NCBI RefSeq assembly: GCF_905372115.1
Contig: NZ_CAJPNR010000004.1
Location: 42,564-106,563 of the forward strand
Length of the DNA: 64,000 nucleotides
Source: an uncultured Streptococcus sp.
Lineage (GTDB): Bacteria; Bacillota; Bacilli; Lactobacillales; Streptococcaceae
Reading direction: 5' to 3'
Part shown: one piece after another, positions 25,817-35,053 of the stretch
Position numbering within the stretch: position 1 is the first letter of the stretch
How the letters are laid out: every line of letters starts with the position of its first letter
Notes under the pieces: model-generated
What the model saw: the letters and a program-made list of their open reading frames with translations, nothing else
Told to the model about the DNA's origin: nothing
Databases searched by the model: none
Made by a program: the position numbers and the translations under genes

Positions 25817-26335
25817 ATGGAGCTAAGACGACCAACTTTGGAAGATAAAGACGCGATTTTAGAGATGATTGCGGAGTTCGATGCTGCAAAATCCTATATG
25901 CATGGTGGCATGGGCTCCGCTTGGAAGCGAGCAAAGGATTATGAGGATTGGTTAAAGATTGTAGAGCAGCAGGAGGATGCTGCCAACCTGCCAGTAGGCT
26001 GGGTTCCTGCAATCAAATTTTTATCCTTTGATGAGACTGGCCTGCCTCTAGGATTTTTAGCCTTGCGCTTGTCCTTGAATGACAAATTATTTGTGGAAGG
26101 CGGTCATATTGGCTACTCTATCCGTCCCAGTCAACGAGGCAAAGGATATGGGAAGGAGCAGTTGAGATTAGGACTAGCGGAGGCTCGAAAGCAAGGATTG
26201 GAACGAGTGCTGATTACCTGCGATGAAGACAACGAAGCCAGCCGCCGCACGATTCTCTCTGCTGGCGGTGTTTACGAAAATACAATCGACAGAAGTCAGC
26301 GCTACTGGATAGAGCTAGATGGGGAGGTGTCATGA
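25817..26335 (+). CDS. GNAT family N-acetyltransferase, tandem paralog
   Basis: 172 residues. Motif A is GHIGYSIRPSQRGKGYGKEQL, followed by VLITCDEDNEASRRTILSAGG, and the C-terminal RYWIELDGE matches RYWIDVD of its neighbour. It differs by a longer variable region (GMGSAWKRAKDYEDWLKIVEQQEDAANL) after residue 30, which probably shapes acceptor binding. AAGGAGG precedes the ATG. Its stop overlaps the nrdG start (ATGA), so nrdG translation is coupled to it. Confidence 0.88.
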   Translation: MELRRPTLEDKDAILEMIAEFDAAKSYMHGGMGSAWKRAKDYEDWLKIVEQQEDAANLPVGWVPAIKFLSFDETGLPLGFLALRLSLNDKLFVEGGHIGYSIRPSQRGKGYGKEQLRLGLAEARKQGLERVLITCDEDNEASRRTILSAGGVYENTIDRSQRYWIELDGEVS

Positions 26336-26931
26336 ACAATCCCAAACCTCAAGAATGGAAAAGTGAGGAGCTGAGCAAGGGGCGAATCATTGACTATAAG
26401 GCCTTTAACTTTGTGGATGGCGAAGGTGTCCGCAACTCCCTCTATGTCAGTGGCTGTATGTTTCACTGTGAGGGCTGCTATAATGCAGCGACCTGGTCCT
26501 TCAACGCTGGCATTCCTTATACCCAAGAGTTGGAGGAGCAGATTATGAAAGACTTGGCGGAACCCTATGTGCAGGGGCTGACCCTCCTAGGTGGCGAGCC
26601 TTTTCTCAATACAGGCATTCTCCTGCCTCTGGTCAAGCGGATTCGGAGAGAGCTTCCGGACAAGGATATCTGGTCCTGGACGGGCTACACCTGGGAGGAG
26701 ATGATGCTGGAAACGGAGGATAAGCTGGAGCTGCTAAGTCTGATTGACATCCTAGTGGACGGCCGTTTTGACCTTACCAAGAAGAATCTCATGCTGCAGT
26801 TCCGCGGCTCTTCCAATCAACGCATCATTGATGTTCAGAAATCCCTTCAGTCAGGCCAGGTAGTCATCTGGGACAAGCTTAACGATGGCCTCCAGGCCTA
26901 CGAGCAAGTTGACAGAGATAAAATGCTTTAA
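26332..26931 (+). CDS. nrdG: Anaerobic ribonucleotide reductase-activating protein
   Basis: 199-residue radical-SAM enzyme that installs the glycyl radical on NrdD. Cluster motif CxxxCxxC is SGCMFHCEGCYN (residues ~42-53). SAM-binding GGEP appears as LLGGEPFLN. GGGGAGG precedes the ATG, which overlaps the preceding GNAT stop. A good terminator follows. In oral streptococci, receptor polysaccharide loci lie directly downstream of nrdG, as here. Confidence 0.95.
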   Translation: MNNPKPQEWKSEELSKGRIIDYKAFNFVDGEGVRNSLYVSGCMFHCEGCYNAATWSFNAGIPYTQELEEQIMKDLAEPYVQGLTLLGGEPFLNTGILLPLVKRIRRELPDKDIWSWTGYTWEEMMLETEDKLELLSLIDILVDGRFDLTKKNLMLQFRGSSNQRIIDVQKSLQSGQVVIWDKLNDGLQAYEQVDRDKML

Positions 26932-26953
26932 AAAACAAGCAAAATACTGATAT

Positions 26954-26976
26954 AAAAGAGGTTTCGCCTCTTTTTT
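26954..26976 (+). terminator. Terminator of the nrdD-nrdG operon
   Basis: AAAAGAGG-TTTCG-CCTCTTTT hairpin with T-run. Confidence 0.88.
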
Positions 26977-27081
26977 CTGTTGTCAAAAACAGTATAAAAT
27001 ATTGGTTTTTCGAGAAGGGGGAAGGAATTTACTGAAAATTAATACAGACTGTCCTTTTTTGTCAACAAAATTTGAAAAAAA

Positions 27082-27132
27082 CTAAAATATTTTTAAATAT
27101 TTTAGTGTATCATAATGCATTTATGATATAAT
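27082..27132 (+). promoter_or_regulatory. Polysaccharide operon promoter with two palindromes
   Basis: TATAAT (27127-27132) with TGA extension. Palindrome 1 CTAAAATATTT-TT-AAATATTTTAG (27082-27105) lies at the -35 position. Palindrome 2 TATCATAA-TGCAT-TTATGATA (27109-27129) runs into the -10. Two operators in tandem over a weak -35 suggest repression. Confidence 0.65.
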
Positions 27133-27171
27133 AAAATGTATTTATATCTCAGGGGAGAAAAAGGGAGAATT

Positions 27172-28644
27172 ATGAATCATCATAGGAGAAATGTGCCTGC
27201 TTCTAAAAAGGGGAAGAAGCTTAGGCTCTTTAATGCAGCTTTACTGACATTGGTAAGCTTGGTTTCAGGTTTGCTTGTTTTTTCTATATTTAAAAATAAT
27301 GTTCTGGCGTTTCATCACCTGAACCTTATTTTGTCTGCTCTTTTGGCGGCTGTTATTTTACTGGCGGCCTTCTTTGTATGGAAAAATAAGTTCAAAGTCC
27401 TGACAACCTTACTTTTGCTTGTGACCTTGTTGGTATCTTCAGGAGCCATGTACGGGGTCAAGGAATTGATGGACTTGTCTAGAGGTGTGAACTCCACTTC
27501 AAATTACTCTGAAATTGAACTGGCGGTTTATGTCCGTACAGACAGCGACAAATCAGATGTGACCCAGCTGCAGAAGCTGACGGCTCCGACTGAAAATGGA
27601 GACAAGGACAATGTAGCGGCTCTTCTGGACCACATCAAGAAGACTGAAAAGACAGAACTCACTGTAGAAAACAGCTCGTCTTATATCTCAGCCTACAATG
27701 CCCTCATCAATCAAGAGACCGAGGCCATTGCCCTCAATAGCTCGTTTGGAGATATGCTGGCTTCTCACGATGCTGACTATGCTTCAAAGATAAAGAAAAT
27801 CTATACTTATAAAATTACCCGTCAGGTAGAGACCGGCAAGCGCAGGGATGCTGCTGATGCGGATGTCTTTAATATCTATGTCAGCGGTATTGACACCTAT
27901 GGCTCGATTTCATCTGTCTCACGCTCAGATGTCAATATCATCATGACGGTCAATCGCAAGACCAAGAAAGTCCTCTTGACTACAACTCCTCGTGATTCTT
28001 ATGTGGCGATTGCAGATGGAGGAGCTGGGCAGATGGACAAGCTGACCCACGCTGGGATTTATGGCGTGGACGCCTCTGTCCACACGCTGGAAAATCTATA
28101 CGGTATTCGCATTGACTACTACGTTCGTCTGAACTTTACTTCCTTCCTTAAGCTGGTAGACCTGCTGGGAGGGATTGATGTTGAAAATGACCAAGAATTT
28201 ACCAGCCGACACGGCAATCATCATTTCCCAGTAGGGAAAGTCCATATGAACTCAGATCAGGCATTAGGTTTTGTTCGCGAGCGTTACTCCCTTCAGGGGG
28301 GCGACAATGACCGCGGGAAAAATCAAGAAAAGGTTATCGAAGCAGTCATTAAAAAGCTGACTTCAACCAGTGCTTTGAAGAACTACAACGAGATTATTTC
28401 CGGCTTGCAGGATTCTATCCAGACCAATATGGAGCTGCCTGTTCTTATGAATCTGGTCAATACTCAGCTGGAGTCAGGGGGGAGCTATCAAGTTCAGTCA
28501 CAAGCCATCAGCGGAAACGGCCGCATGGATCTACCATCCTACGCTATGCCAGATTCCAATCTCTACATGATGGAAATCCAACCAGAAAGCCTTGACAATG
28601 CTAAGGCAGCGATTCAGCAGGTAATGGAAGGAAACACACCATGA
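27172..28644 (+). CDS. wzg: LytR-CpsA-Psr family polysaccharide-wall ligase (CpsA/Wzg)
   Basis: 490 residues from ATG 27172 (AAAGGGAG upstream; open frame extends to 27136 without need). A basic cytoplasmic N-terminus is followed by three hydrophobic segments (about 20-40, 48-68, 74-95), an accessory domain, and the LCP domain from ~residue 240 ([29 protein letters not shown] ... [19 protein letters not shown]). LCP proteins transfer undecaprenyl-pyrophosphate-linked polymers onto peptidoglycan. First gene of the polysaccharide operon; its stop overlaps wzh (ATGA). Confidence 0.93.
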   Translation: MNHHRRNVPASKKGKKLRLFNAALLTLVSLVSGLLVFSIFKNNVLAFHHLNLILSALLAAVILLAAFFVWKNKFKVLTTLLLLVTLLVSSGAMYGVKELMDLSRGVNSTSNYSEIELAVYVRTDSDKSDVTQLQKLTAPTENGDKDNVAALLDHIKKTEKTELTVENSSSYISAYNALINQETEAIALNSSFGDMLASHDADYASKIKKIYTYKITRQVETGKRRDAADADVFNIYVSGIDTYGSISSVSRSDVNIIMTVNRKTKKVLLTTTPRDSYVAIADGGAGQMDKLTHAGIYGVDASVHTLENLYGIRIDYYVRLNFTSFLKLVDLLGGIDVENDQEFTSRHGNHHFPVGKVHMNSDQALGFVRERYSLQGGDNDRGKNQEKVIEAVIKKLTSTSALKNYNEIISGLQDSIQTNMELPVLMNLVNTQLESGGSYQVQSQAISGNGRMDLPSYAMPDSNLYMMEIQPESLDNAKAAIQQVMEGNTP

Positions 28645-29372
28645 TTGACATCCATTCTCATATTATCTTTGATGTGGACGACGGTCCTAAGACCTTTGAG
28701 GATTCCAAAAAACTGCTGGAAGAAAGCTATCGACAGGGAGTTCGAACTATCATCTCTACTTCTCATCGCAGAAAGGGCATGTTTGAAACGCCTGAAGAGA
28801 CCATTAGCGCTAACTTTAAAATGGTGAAAGAACTGGCAGAGCTTGTAGCGCCTGACTTGACGGTTCTCTATGGGGCAGAGGTATACTACACCAGTGATGT
28901 GGCGGATAAGTTGGAAAAGGGGATTTTCCCCAGTCTAGCTGGTACACGCTATGTGCTGATTGAGTTTAGCATGGCGACTCCTTATAAGGACATCCATAAA
29001 GGCTTGGCTCAGATTCTGCGCTTAGGTCTAACCCCAGTCGTGGCTCATATTGAGCGCTATCACTGCCTGGAAAATGATGAAAAGAAGGTACAGGAACTCA
29101 TTAATATGGGCTGCTATACTCAGATTAATAGTTCCAGCGTTCTGAAGCCTAAGCTGCTTGGAGACTCGCATAAATTTATGAAAAAACGGGCTCAGTTCTT
29201 TTTGGAGAAGGACTTGGTCCACTTTGTTGCCAGCGACATGCACAATCTAAGCCAGAGACCGCCCTTTATGAAAGAGGCCTTTGACATCGTCGCTAAGAAA
29301 TACGGTTCCCGCCGGGCAGAGGCCCTCTTTGGCGGCAACCAAGCATTATTATTGAAAAATGAATTGATTTAG
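28641..29372 (+). CDS. wzh: PHP-type protein-tyrosine phosphatase (CpsB/Wzh)
   Basis: 243-residue manganese-dependent phosphatase. Metal-binding motifs typical of the PHP fold: [16 protein letters not shown] at the start, STSHRRKG near residue 40, HIERYHCLE near 136, and SDMHNL near 199. It removes phosphate from the tyrosine tail of the CpsD/Wze kinase and so controls chain length and polymer output. Translationally coupled to wzg, 7 bp before wzd. Confidence 0.93.
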   Translation: MIDIHSHIIFDVDDGPKTFEDSKKLLEESYRQGVRTIISTSHRRKGMFETPEETISANFKMVKELAELVAPDLTVLYGAEVYYTSDVADKLEKGIFPSLAGTRYVLIEFSMATPYKDIHKGLAQILRLGLTPVVAHIERYHCLENDEKKVQELINMGCYTQINSSSVLKPKLLGDSHKFMKKRAQFFLEKDLVHFVASDMHNLSQRPPFMKEAFDIVAKKYGSRRAEALFGGNQALLLKNELI

Positions 29373-29379
29373 GGGAAAA

Positions 29380-30075
29380 ATGGAAAAACAAGAAAAGCAA
29401 ATCGTAGAAATCGATATTCTGTCCTTGCTGAGAGCCTTATGGCTGAAGAAATTTACCATCGTATTGGGAGCAGTGCTCTTTTCTTTGCTGGCTTTTGGCT
29501 ACAGCGTCTTTATTGCTAAGAAAATGTATCAGAGTACCACGCGCATCTATGTGGTCAGCCGTCAGAACGAAACGCAGGCAGCTTTGACTAATCAGGATCT
29601 GCAGGCGGGTTCATACCTCGTTAAGGACTTTAAGGAAATCATTCTTTCACAGGCGGTTCTATCACAGGCAATTAGTGAGTTGAAACTGCAAACGTCACCA
29701 AGAGAGCTGACACGTCACATCACCGTTTCCGTTCCGGCGGATACTCGTATCGTTTCGATTACAGTTAAGGATGACAATCCAGAGGAAGCGGCTCGCATTG
29801 CTAATGCCTTTCGTAATATCGCCGCTGAGAAAATTATCGAGGTGACAAAAGTTTCTGATGTGACAACTTTGGAAGAAGCAACAGTCCCAGCAGAGCCTTC
29901 TTCACCAAATATTCGGCGTAATGTTATCTTAGGATTTTTAGGGGGCAGCGTCCTGATGTCGATCTTTATCATCGCTGTAGAAATCCTGGATGATCGGGTG
30001 AAGAAACCAGAGGACATTGAAGAAGTCATGGGCTTGACGCTATTGGGCGTTATCCCAGATATGAACAGAATGTAA
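29380..30075 (+). CDS. wzd: Chain-length determinant / kinase adaptor (CpsC/Wzd)
   Basis: 231-residue Wzz-domain protein with two membrane spans (about residues 23-45 and 180-203) flanking an extracellular loop. The second span is followed by a short cytoplasmic tail that in this family activates the tyrosine kinase Wze. The VPAEPSSPN motif just before the second span is the usual proline-rich Wzz feature. Works with wzh and wze to set polymer length at the division site. Confidence 0.93.
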   Translation: MEKQEKQIVEIDILSLLRALWLKKFTIVLGAVLFSLLAFGYSVFIAKKMYQSTTRIYVVSRQNETQAALTNQDLQAGSYLVKDFKEIILSQAVLSQAISELKLQTSPRELTRHITVSVPADTRIVSITVKDDNPEEAARIANAFRNIAAEKIIEVTKVSDVTTLEEATVPAEPSSPNIRRNVILGFLGGSVLMSIFIIAVEILDDRVKKPEDIEEVMGLTLLGVIPDMNRM

Positions 30076-30085
30076 GGGAGAGAAA

Positions 30086-30784
30086 ATGGCAACCTTAGAA
30101 TTAGTTAGGAAAAAAAGGAATCTTGTCAAATTAACCGAGGAATACTACAATGCTCTAAGTACTAATGTACAGCTGAGCGGCGCCAATATCAAGATGGTCG
30201 AAATAAGCTCGGTGACGGCAAATGAAGGAAAGTCTACAACCTCAGTGAATCTCGCGGCCGCCTTTGCCAGAGCTGGTCATAAGACCTTGATGATCGATGC
30301 GGATATCCGCAACTCAGTCATGTCCGGTGTGTTTAGCAGTCAGAGAAAAGTATCAGGACTGACGGACTATCTGTCAGGACAGGCTGCCCTGCATGAAGTC
30401 ATCAACGATACAGATCTGGACAACCTAGATGTGATCTTATCTGGTCCAGTATCACCTAATCCGACGGGGCTTTTGCAAAGCAAGCAGTTTGAAGCGCTTT
30501 TGACTGACTTGCGTGTCCGCTATGACTACATCATCGTAGATACTTCACCGATTGGTCTGGTCATTGATGCGGCTATCATCGCTCAGAAATGTGATGCCAG
30601 CTTCTTGGTGACACAAGCAGGTCATATCAAACGAAAAGCAGTCATGAAAGCCAAAGAGCAGTTGGAACAAACGGGAACTCCTTTTTTGGGTGTTGTCCTC
30701 AATAAATATAACATTGATTTGGAACGCTATGGCGCCTACGGAACTTATGGGGGATATGGCAGCTATGGCAATTATGGGAAATAA
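30086..30784 (+). CDS. wze: Bacterial tyrosine kinase (CpsD/Wze)
   Basis: 232-residue BY-kinase. Walker A NEGKSTTSVNLA (about residues 48-60), Walker A' LMIDADIR, Walker B YIIVDTSP. The C-terminus is a tyrosine cluster spaced by glycines (YGAYGTYGGYG-type, six Tyr in the last ~17 residues), the autophosphorylation site. It is cytoplasmic, activated by Wzd, and reset by the Wzh phosphatase. Followed by a 41-bp gap with a TTTTAGGATAATTGGG junction also seen elsewhere in the locus. Confidence 0.94.
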   Translation: MATLELVRKKRNLVKLTEEYYNALSTNVQLSGANIKMVEISSVTANEGKSTTSVNLAAAFARAGHKTLMIDADIRNSVMSGVFSSQRKVSGLTDYLSGQAALHEVINDTDLDNLDVILSGPVSPNPTGLLQSKQFEALLTDLRVRYDYIIVDTSPIGLVIDAAIIAQKCDASFLVTQAGHIKRKAVMKAKEQLEQTGTPFLGVVLNKYNIDLERYGAYGTYGGYGSYGNYGK

Positions 30785-30825
30785 TAGGGATTAAAGAGTT
30801 TTAGGATAATTGGGAGATTAGGAAC

Positions 30826-32628
30826 ATGACAAGAGCGAGAAAAAGAGTCATCTTAATTGTTGTTGATATTATTTTGCTCAGTATAAGTCAGGGGATTTCA
30901 AAATTCTTCTTAGCAAAATATGTCGGGATAACGGATTTGTCTTTTGTCTCTATTTTAATGGGGATTATTGTATTGTATTTGACATTTGCAACACTATCGA
31001 ATGTCTTTTCTACGATTACAAGGTATACAGATTACAAAACAATGTTTCGAGTAGGGGGCTCAATTTTAGGAGCTTACTCAATTGTATACATTGCAGAGAA
31101 AGTTTTTTACGAATCCACAAACAGTAGATATATTGTCCTTTCTATGCTGCTATCGTTTTTGTTGGTTATTGCTTCAAGGCTGACCTGGCGGGAGATTCAT
31201 GAATTCGTGCAGCATCCTTCAGCCTTACTGGGTAAGAAAGTAGATGGGACAAAGACCCTTGTTGTTGGTTCAGGGGATGGTGCTAGTCTCTTTATCAAGA
31301 TAGCCCAGCAAAAATCAAAAGATTTAAAGATAGTCGCGATTGTAGATGACGATAAGAATAAGCAAAATACGTATCTTCATGGAGTAAAAGTTGTAGGAAC
31401 AACTGAGCAGATACCTGAAATTGTAGGGAATTATGAAGTCGAACAAATTGTCATTGCCATTCCTTCGTTGGCTCCGGATGATTACGAACGAATCGTAGAG
31501 TACTGCCAACAGACGGAGGTCAAGGTCAATGCCATGCCTAAGTATGAACAGGTGATTACGGGGAAACTATCTGTCAGCAAACTTCAGGAAATTGATATTG
31601 CAGATCTGTTGGGACGTAAAGAAGTTAAGCTGGATCAGCAAAGTTTGAAGTCCAATATTAAATGCAAGACAGTGCTAGTTACGGGGGCCGGTGGGTCAAT
31701 CGGCTCGGAACTTTGCCGTCAGATTGCTCAATTCTGCCCAGCTAGGCTCCTGCTTCTAGGTCATGGAGAAAATTCCATTTATTTGATTCACAAGGAGCTG
31801 TCAAGCCGTTATAAAGATGATATTGAGTTGATTCCAATCATTGCAGATATTCAAGATAGAGAGAGGATTTTCCATATTATGGAAACCTATCGCCCTGATC
31901 GAGTGTATCATGCAGCGGCTCACAAGCATGTTCCTTTGATGGAGTACAATCCGACAGAAGCGGTCAAAAACAATATCTATGGTACACGAAATGTAGCAGA
32001 AGCAGCAAAGGCAGCTGGTGTCGCGAAATTTGTCATGATCTCTACAGATAAAGCGGTCAACCCGCCCAATGTAATGGGGGCAACTAAGCGAGTGGCGGAA
32101 ATGGTCGTGACTAGTTTAAATGAAGAAGGAAAGACTCTTTTCTCAGCTGTCCGCTTTGGGAATGTTTTGGGCAGCCGAGGTAGTGTTGTTCCTTTGTTCA
32201 AGGAGCAGATTGCTAAGGGAGGTCCTATCACCGTGACGGACTTTCGAATGACGCGCTATTTCATGACGATACCAGAAGCCAGCCGCTTGGTGATTCAGGC
32301 TGGGGCCTTGATGCAAGGGGGAGAGGTTTTTGTCTTGGATATGGGCGAGCCTGTGAAAATTTTGGACCTAGCTAAAAAGATGATTACGCTCAGCGGCCAT
32401 ACTGAAGAGGAGATTCAGATTCAGGAAGCAGGTATTCGACCGGGCGAAAAGCTTTATGAAGAGCTCTTGTCTTCCAAGGAAAAGGTCAATGATCAAGTCT
32501 ATGAAAAGATTTTTGTAGGGAATGTTCAGTCGCTGCCTAAGATAGAGGTGGATTCCTATGTGGACTCTCTTCTGACTCTTGGTGCAAATGACCTCAAGGA
32601 TAGCTTGGTAAAGTTTGCACAGCAATAA
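30826..32628 (+). CDS. CapD/WbpM-type nucleotide-sugar 4,6-dehydratase
   Basis: 600-residue membrane-bound enzyme: four hydrophobic segments (residues ~8-115), a CoA-binding-like Rossmann domain (~140-250), then an extended SDR domain with VTGAGGSIGSELCRQ near residue 284. The catalytic stretch STDKAVNPPNVMGATK (~405-421) has Met in place of the usual Tyr, as in long WbpM/CapD dehydratases. Expected product is UDP-4-keto-6-deoxy-N-acetylhexosamine. Next to an initiating transferase and a reductase-like SDR, it probably makes the first sugar of the repeat. Confidence 0.88.
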   Translation: MTRARKRVILIVVDIILLSISQGISKFFLAKYVGITDLSFVSILMGIIVLYLTFATLSNVFSTITRYTDYKTMFRVGGSILGAYSIVYIAEKVFYESTNSRYIVLSMLLSFLLVIASRLTWREIHEFVQHPSALLGKKVDGTKTLVVGSGDGASLFIKIAQQKSKDLKIVAIVDDDKNKQNTYLHGVKVVGTTEQIPEIVGNYEVEQIVIAIPSLAPDDYERIVEYCQQTEVKVNAMPKYEQVITGKLSVSKLQEIDIADLLGRKEVKLDQQSLKSNIKCKTVLVTGAGGSIGSELCRQIAQFCPARLLLLGHGENSIYLIHKELSSRYKDDIELIPIIADIQDRERIFHIMETYRPDRVYHAAAHKHVPLMEYNPTEAVKNNIYGTRNVAEAAKAAGVAKFVMISTDKAVNPPNVMGATKRVAEMVVTSLNEEGKTLFSAVRFGNVLGSRGSVVPLFKEQIAKGGPITVTDFRMTRYFMTIPEASRLVIQAGALMQGGEVFVLDMGEPVKILDLAKKMITLSGHTEEEIQIQEAGIRPGEKLYEELLSSKEKVNDQVYEKIFVGNVQSLPKIEVDSYVDSLLTLGANDLKDSLVKFAQQ

Positions 32629-32643
32629 GTTTTTAGGATAATC

Positions 32644-33249
32644 ATGTATAAATTTTTAAAACGAACATTAGATATAGTCTTGTCATTCTTAGGAATGCTT
32701 GTCTTATCACCATTTTTTCTGCTTCTAGTACTCGCTATTAAATTGGATTCAAAAGGACCAGTTTTGTTCAAACAGAAGCGGGTCGGTCTGCATAAGAAAC
32801 ACTTCTATATTTTGAAATTCAGAACGATGCGAATTGACACACCTAAGGATACCCCAACTCATTTACTGGAAAATCCTGAGCAATGGATTACAAGGGTTGG
32901 GAAGTTCCTTAGGAAGACGTCTCTGGATGAGTTACCTCAGATTTGGAATATTTTTGTCGGTGACATGAGTATCATAGGTCCAAGACCGGCTCTTTGGAAT
33001 CAGTATGATTTGATTGAAGAGCGAGACCGCTATGGGGCAAATGATGTTTTGCCAGGTCTGACAGGATGGGCTCAGATTCATGGGCGAGATGAGTTGCCAA
33101 TCGCCAAGAAAGCTGAATTGGACGGCTACTACGTCCAGCATTTGTCTTTTGGATTGGATGTCCGCTGTTTCTTTGGCACTATTAAGAGTGTGGCCAAGAG
33201 CGAAGGAGTTGTCGAAGGCGGCACGGGAAATATGGAAAAGAAAGATTAA
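32644..33249 (+). CDS. Initiating sugar-phosphate transferase (polyprenol-phosphate)
   Basis: 201-residue short PGT of the WcaJ/PglC superfamily. One re-entrant/membrane helix (residues ~10-35), then KQKRVGLHKKHFYILKFRTM, SLDELPQIWN and DMSIIGPRPAL, the catalytic signatures. It transfers sugar-1-phosphate from a UDP-sugar to undecaprenyl phosphate, starting each repeat unit. Compact length (PglC-like) rather than the long WchA/Cps2E form suggests a deoxyamino sugar donor rather than glucose. The ATG is preceded by TTTAGGATAATC. Confidence 0.9.
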   Translation: MYKFLKRTLDIVLSFLGMLVLSPFFLLLVLAIKLDSKGPVLFKQKRVGLHKKHFYILKFRTMRIDTPKDTPTHLLENPEQWITRVGKFLRKTSLDELPQIWNIFVGDMSIIGPRPALWNQYDLIEERDRYGANDVLPGLTGWAQIHGRDELPIAKKAELDGYYVQHLSFGLDVRCFFGTIKSVAKSEGVVEGGTGNMEKKD

Positions 33250-33255
33250 AGGCTG

Positions 33256-34116
33256 ATGAAAAGAATATTAATTACGGGAGAGGGTAGCTATATCGGCCGG
33301 AGCTTTAAGAGGTATGTTTCTTCACGGGAGGATGTCCAGGTTGATGAGTTGGACGTCCGCGGAGAAACCTGGAAGGAGAAAGATTTTTCGTCTTTTGATG
33401 TAATTTTGCATTTGGCGGCGATTGTCCATATCTCCAACCCATCAAAAGAGATGGAATCGGTATATAATCAAGTCAATACTCAGCTACCTTATGAATTGGC
33501 TCAAAAGGCTAAACGCGAAGGTGTCAAACAGTTTATCTTTATGAGCAGTATGAGTGTCTATGGCGAAGTTTTGGGAGACCGGGTTATCACAAAAGACACA
33601 CAAGAGCGTCCTGATTCCTTTTATGGCAAAAGCAAGCTAGCTGCTGAACAAGTTCTGACGGAATTGGAGAGCGAAGATTTCAAATTGGCAGTTTTACGGC
33701 CGCCCATGGTTTATGGTCATCAAGCTAAGGGCAATTATAAGCGACTGTCAAAGTTGGCTCAGAAGCTACCAGTCTTCCCTTTGGTCAAGAACGAACGTAG
33801 TATGATTTATATTGACAATCTTTGTGAGTTTATCAGACTGATTGTTCAGAATCAAGACAGCGGTGTCTTCTATCCTCAAAATCAGGACTATGTCAACACC
33901 TCTCAGCTAGTTAGAGAAATAAAAAGTACTCATGGTCAGAGGGTAGCCTTGTTGCCTGCATTTAACTGGATTTTAAAAGGACTGTCCCGCCATGTTTCGA
34001 CTCTGAATAAGTTGTTTTCAGATTTAACTTATGAAAAAGAGATGTCTAGCTATCCTCAGTCTTATCAGGTAGCAGATTTTAGGAGCTCTATTGAGAAGAC
34101 GGAAAAGGGAAACTAG
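33256..34116 (+). CDS. NAD-dependent epimerase/reductase (4-ketoreductase-like SDR)
   Basis: 286-residue extended SDR: nucleotide-binding GEGSYIGRSF at residues 7-16, SSMSVYG near 96, catalytic YGKSK near 124. It lacks the family features of GalE and resembles WbpV/WreQ-type reductases that convert UDP-4-keto-6-deoxy-N-acetylglucosamine to UDP-QuiNAc or UDP-FucNAc. Placement with the CapD-like dehydratase and short transferase supports this, but substrate assignment is inference. Confidence 0.75.
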   Translation: MKRILITGEGSYIGRSFKRYVSSREDVQVDELDVRGETWKEKDFSSFDVILHLAAIVHISNPSKEMESVYNQVNTQLPYELAQKAKREGVKQFIFMSSMSVYGEVLGDRVITKDTQERPDSFYGKSKLAAEQVLTELESEDFKLAVLRPPMVYGHQAKGNYKRLSKLAQKLPVFPLVKNERSMIYIDNLCEFIRLIVQNQDSGVFYPQNQDYVNTSQLVREIKSTHGQRVALLPAFNWILKGLSRHVSTLNKLFSDLTYEKEMSSYPQSYQVADFRSSIEKTEKGN

Positions 34117-34128
34117 TTTAGGATGATT

Positions 34129-34136
34129 GGGGGGGG
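34129..34136 (+). repeat. G8 homopolymer at start of a glycosyltransferase gene
   Basis: Eight consecutive G in a moderate-GC genome, lying between ATG 34123 and GTG 34144. Slippage would frameshift a product starting at 34123 or change ribosome-site spacing for 34144. Confidence 0.7.
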
Positions 34137-34143
34137 ATTGTTA

Positions 34144-34962
34144 GTGAAGTTTTCGGTATTGATGTCTGTCTATCAGAAGGAGAATCCGGATTTCTTAAGA
34201 AAGAGTCTAAATAGCGTTCTTATAGAGCAAAGCCGCAAGCCAGATGAGCTTGTCCTTGTAGAGGATGGGCCGCTGACAGAAGAGCTTTATCAGATGATTC
34301 AAGATTTCAAGGAAACATTTCCAGAGATGAAAGTTCTACCCTTAAAGGAAAATGTCGGATTGGGAGAAGCTTTGCATCGAGGAGTTGAGGCTTGTTCTTA
34401 TGACTGGATTGCTAGAATGGATACAGATGACATTGCGACACCGGATCGTTTTCAACAACAAGTTGACTATATTGAGCAGCATCCACAGTTAGATGTTTTG
34501 GGGGGAAATATCATAGAATTTGACACGGAACCAGATCAAATAGTGGCAGAGAAACAAATGCCGCTTTCCCATGAAGAAATTATCAAAAGGTTGCAGCGGA
34601 GAAATCCTTTCTGTCACATGACGGTATTTTTCAAGAAATCATCTGTTTTAAAAGCAGGCAATTACAAGCCCCTGCCTTTAGTGGAAGACTATTATCTTTG
34701 GGCGAGAATGGCTGCTCAGGGCTGTCGTTTCGCCAATCTTAATCGGGTCTTGGTTTATGCTCGTGTCGGAAATGGCATGCATACGAGAAGAAGCCAGACA
34801 GATCAGATTGCCAGCTGGAAAGTAGTCAATACTTTTTTGCTGTCACATGGTATGTTGAACCGAGGGCAATATTATCAAAATATGTTGATGATTCGTGCTT
34901 TTGTGGGAACGCCTATTTGGATAAAAGCGTTTATTTATAAGTATCTGCTTAGAAGAAAGTAA
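34144..34962 (+). CDS. Family 2 glycosyltransferase
   Basis: 272 residues from GTG 34144, which gives the family-typical start KFSVLMSVYQKENP; ATG 34123 adds seven residues encoded across a G8 tract. GT-A fold motifs: LVLVEDGPL, MDTDDIATPDRF (DxD), and VEDYYLW (acceptor-side ED). It adds one sugar of the repeat unit to the lipid-linked precursor at the inner face of the membrane. Donor and linkage unknown. The G8 tract may make its expression variable. Confidence 0.85.
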   Translation: MKFSVLMSVYQKENPDFLRKSLNSVLIEQSRKPDELVLVEDGPLTEELYQMIQDFKETFPEMKVLPLKENVGLGEALHRGVEACSYDWIARMDTDDIATPDRFQQQVDYIEQHPQLDVLGGNIIEFDTEPDQIVAEKQMPLSHEEIIKRLQRRNPFCHMTVFFKKSSVLKAGNYKPLPLVEDYYLWARMAAQGCRFANLNRVLVYARVGNGMHTRRSQTDQIASWKVVNTFLLSHGMLNRGQYYQNMLMIRAFVGTPIWIKAFIYKYLLRRK

Positions 34963-35053
34963 TCTTCTTCACAGACAGAGCAGTCTAGCTTAGACAGGGA
35001 GAAAGCTAAAAGTTAGGGGGATATAGGATGAAAAGTTTAGGAAGGAGGGAGAA

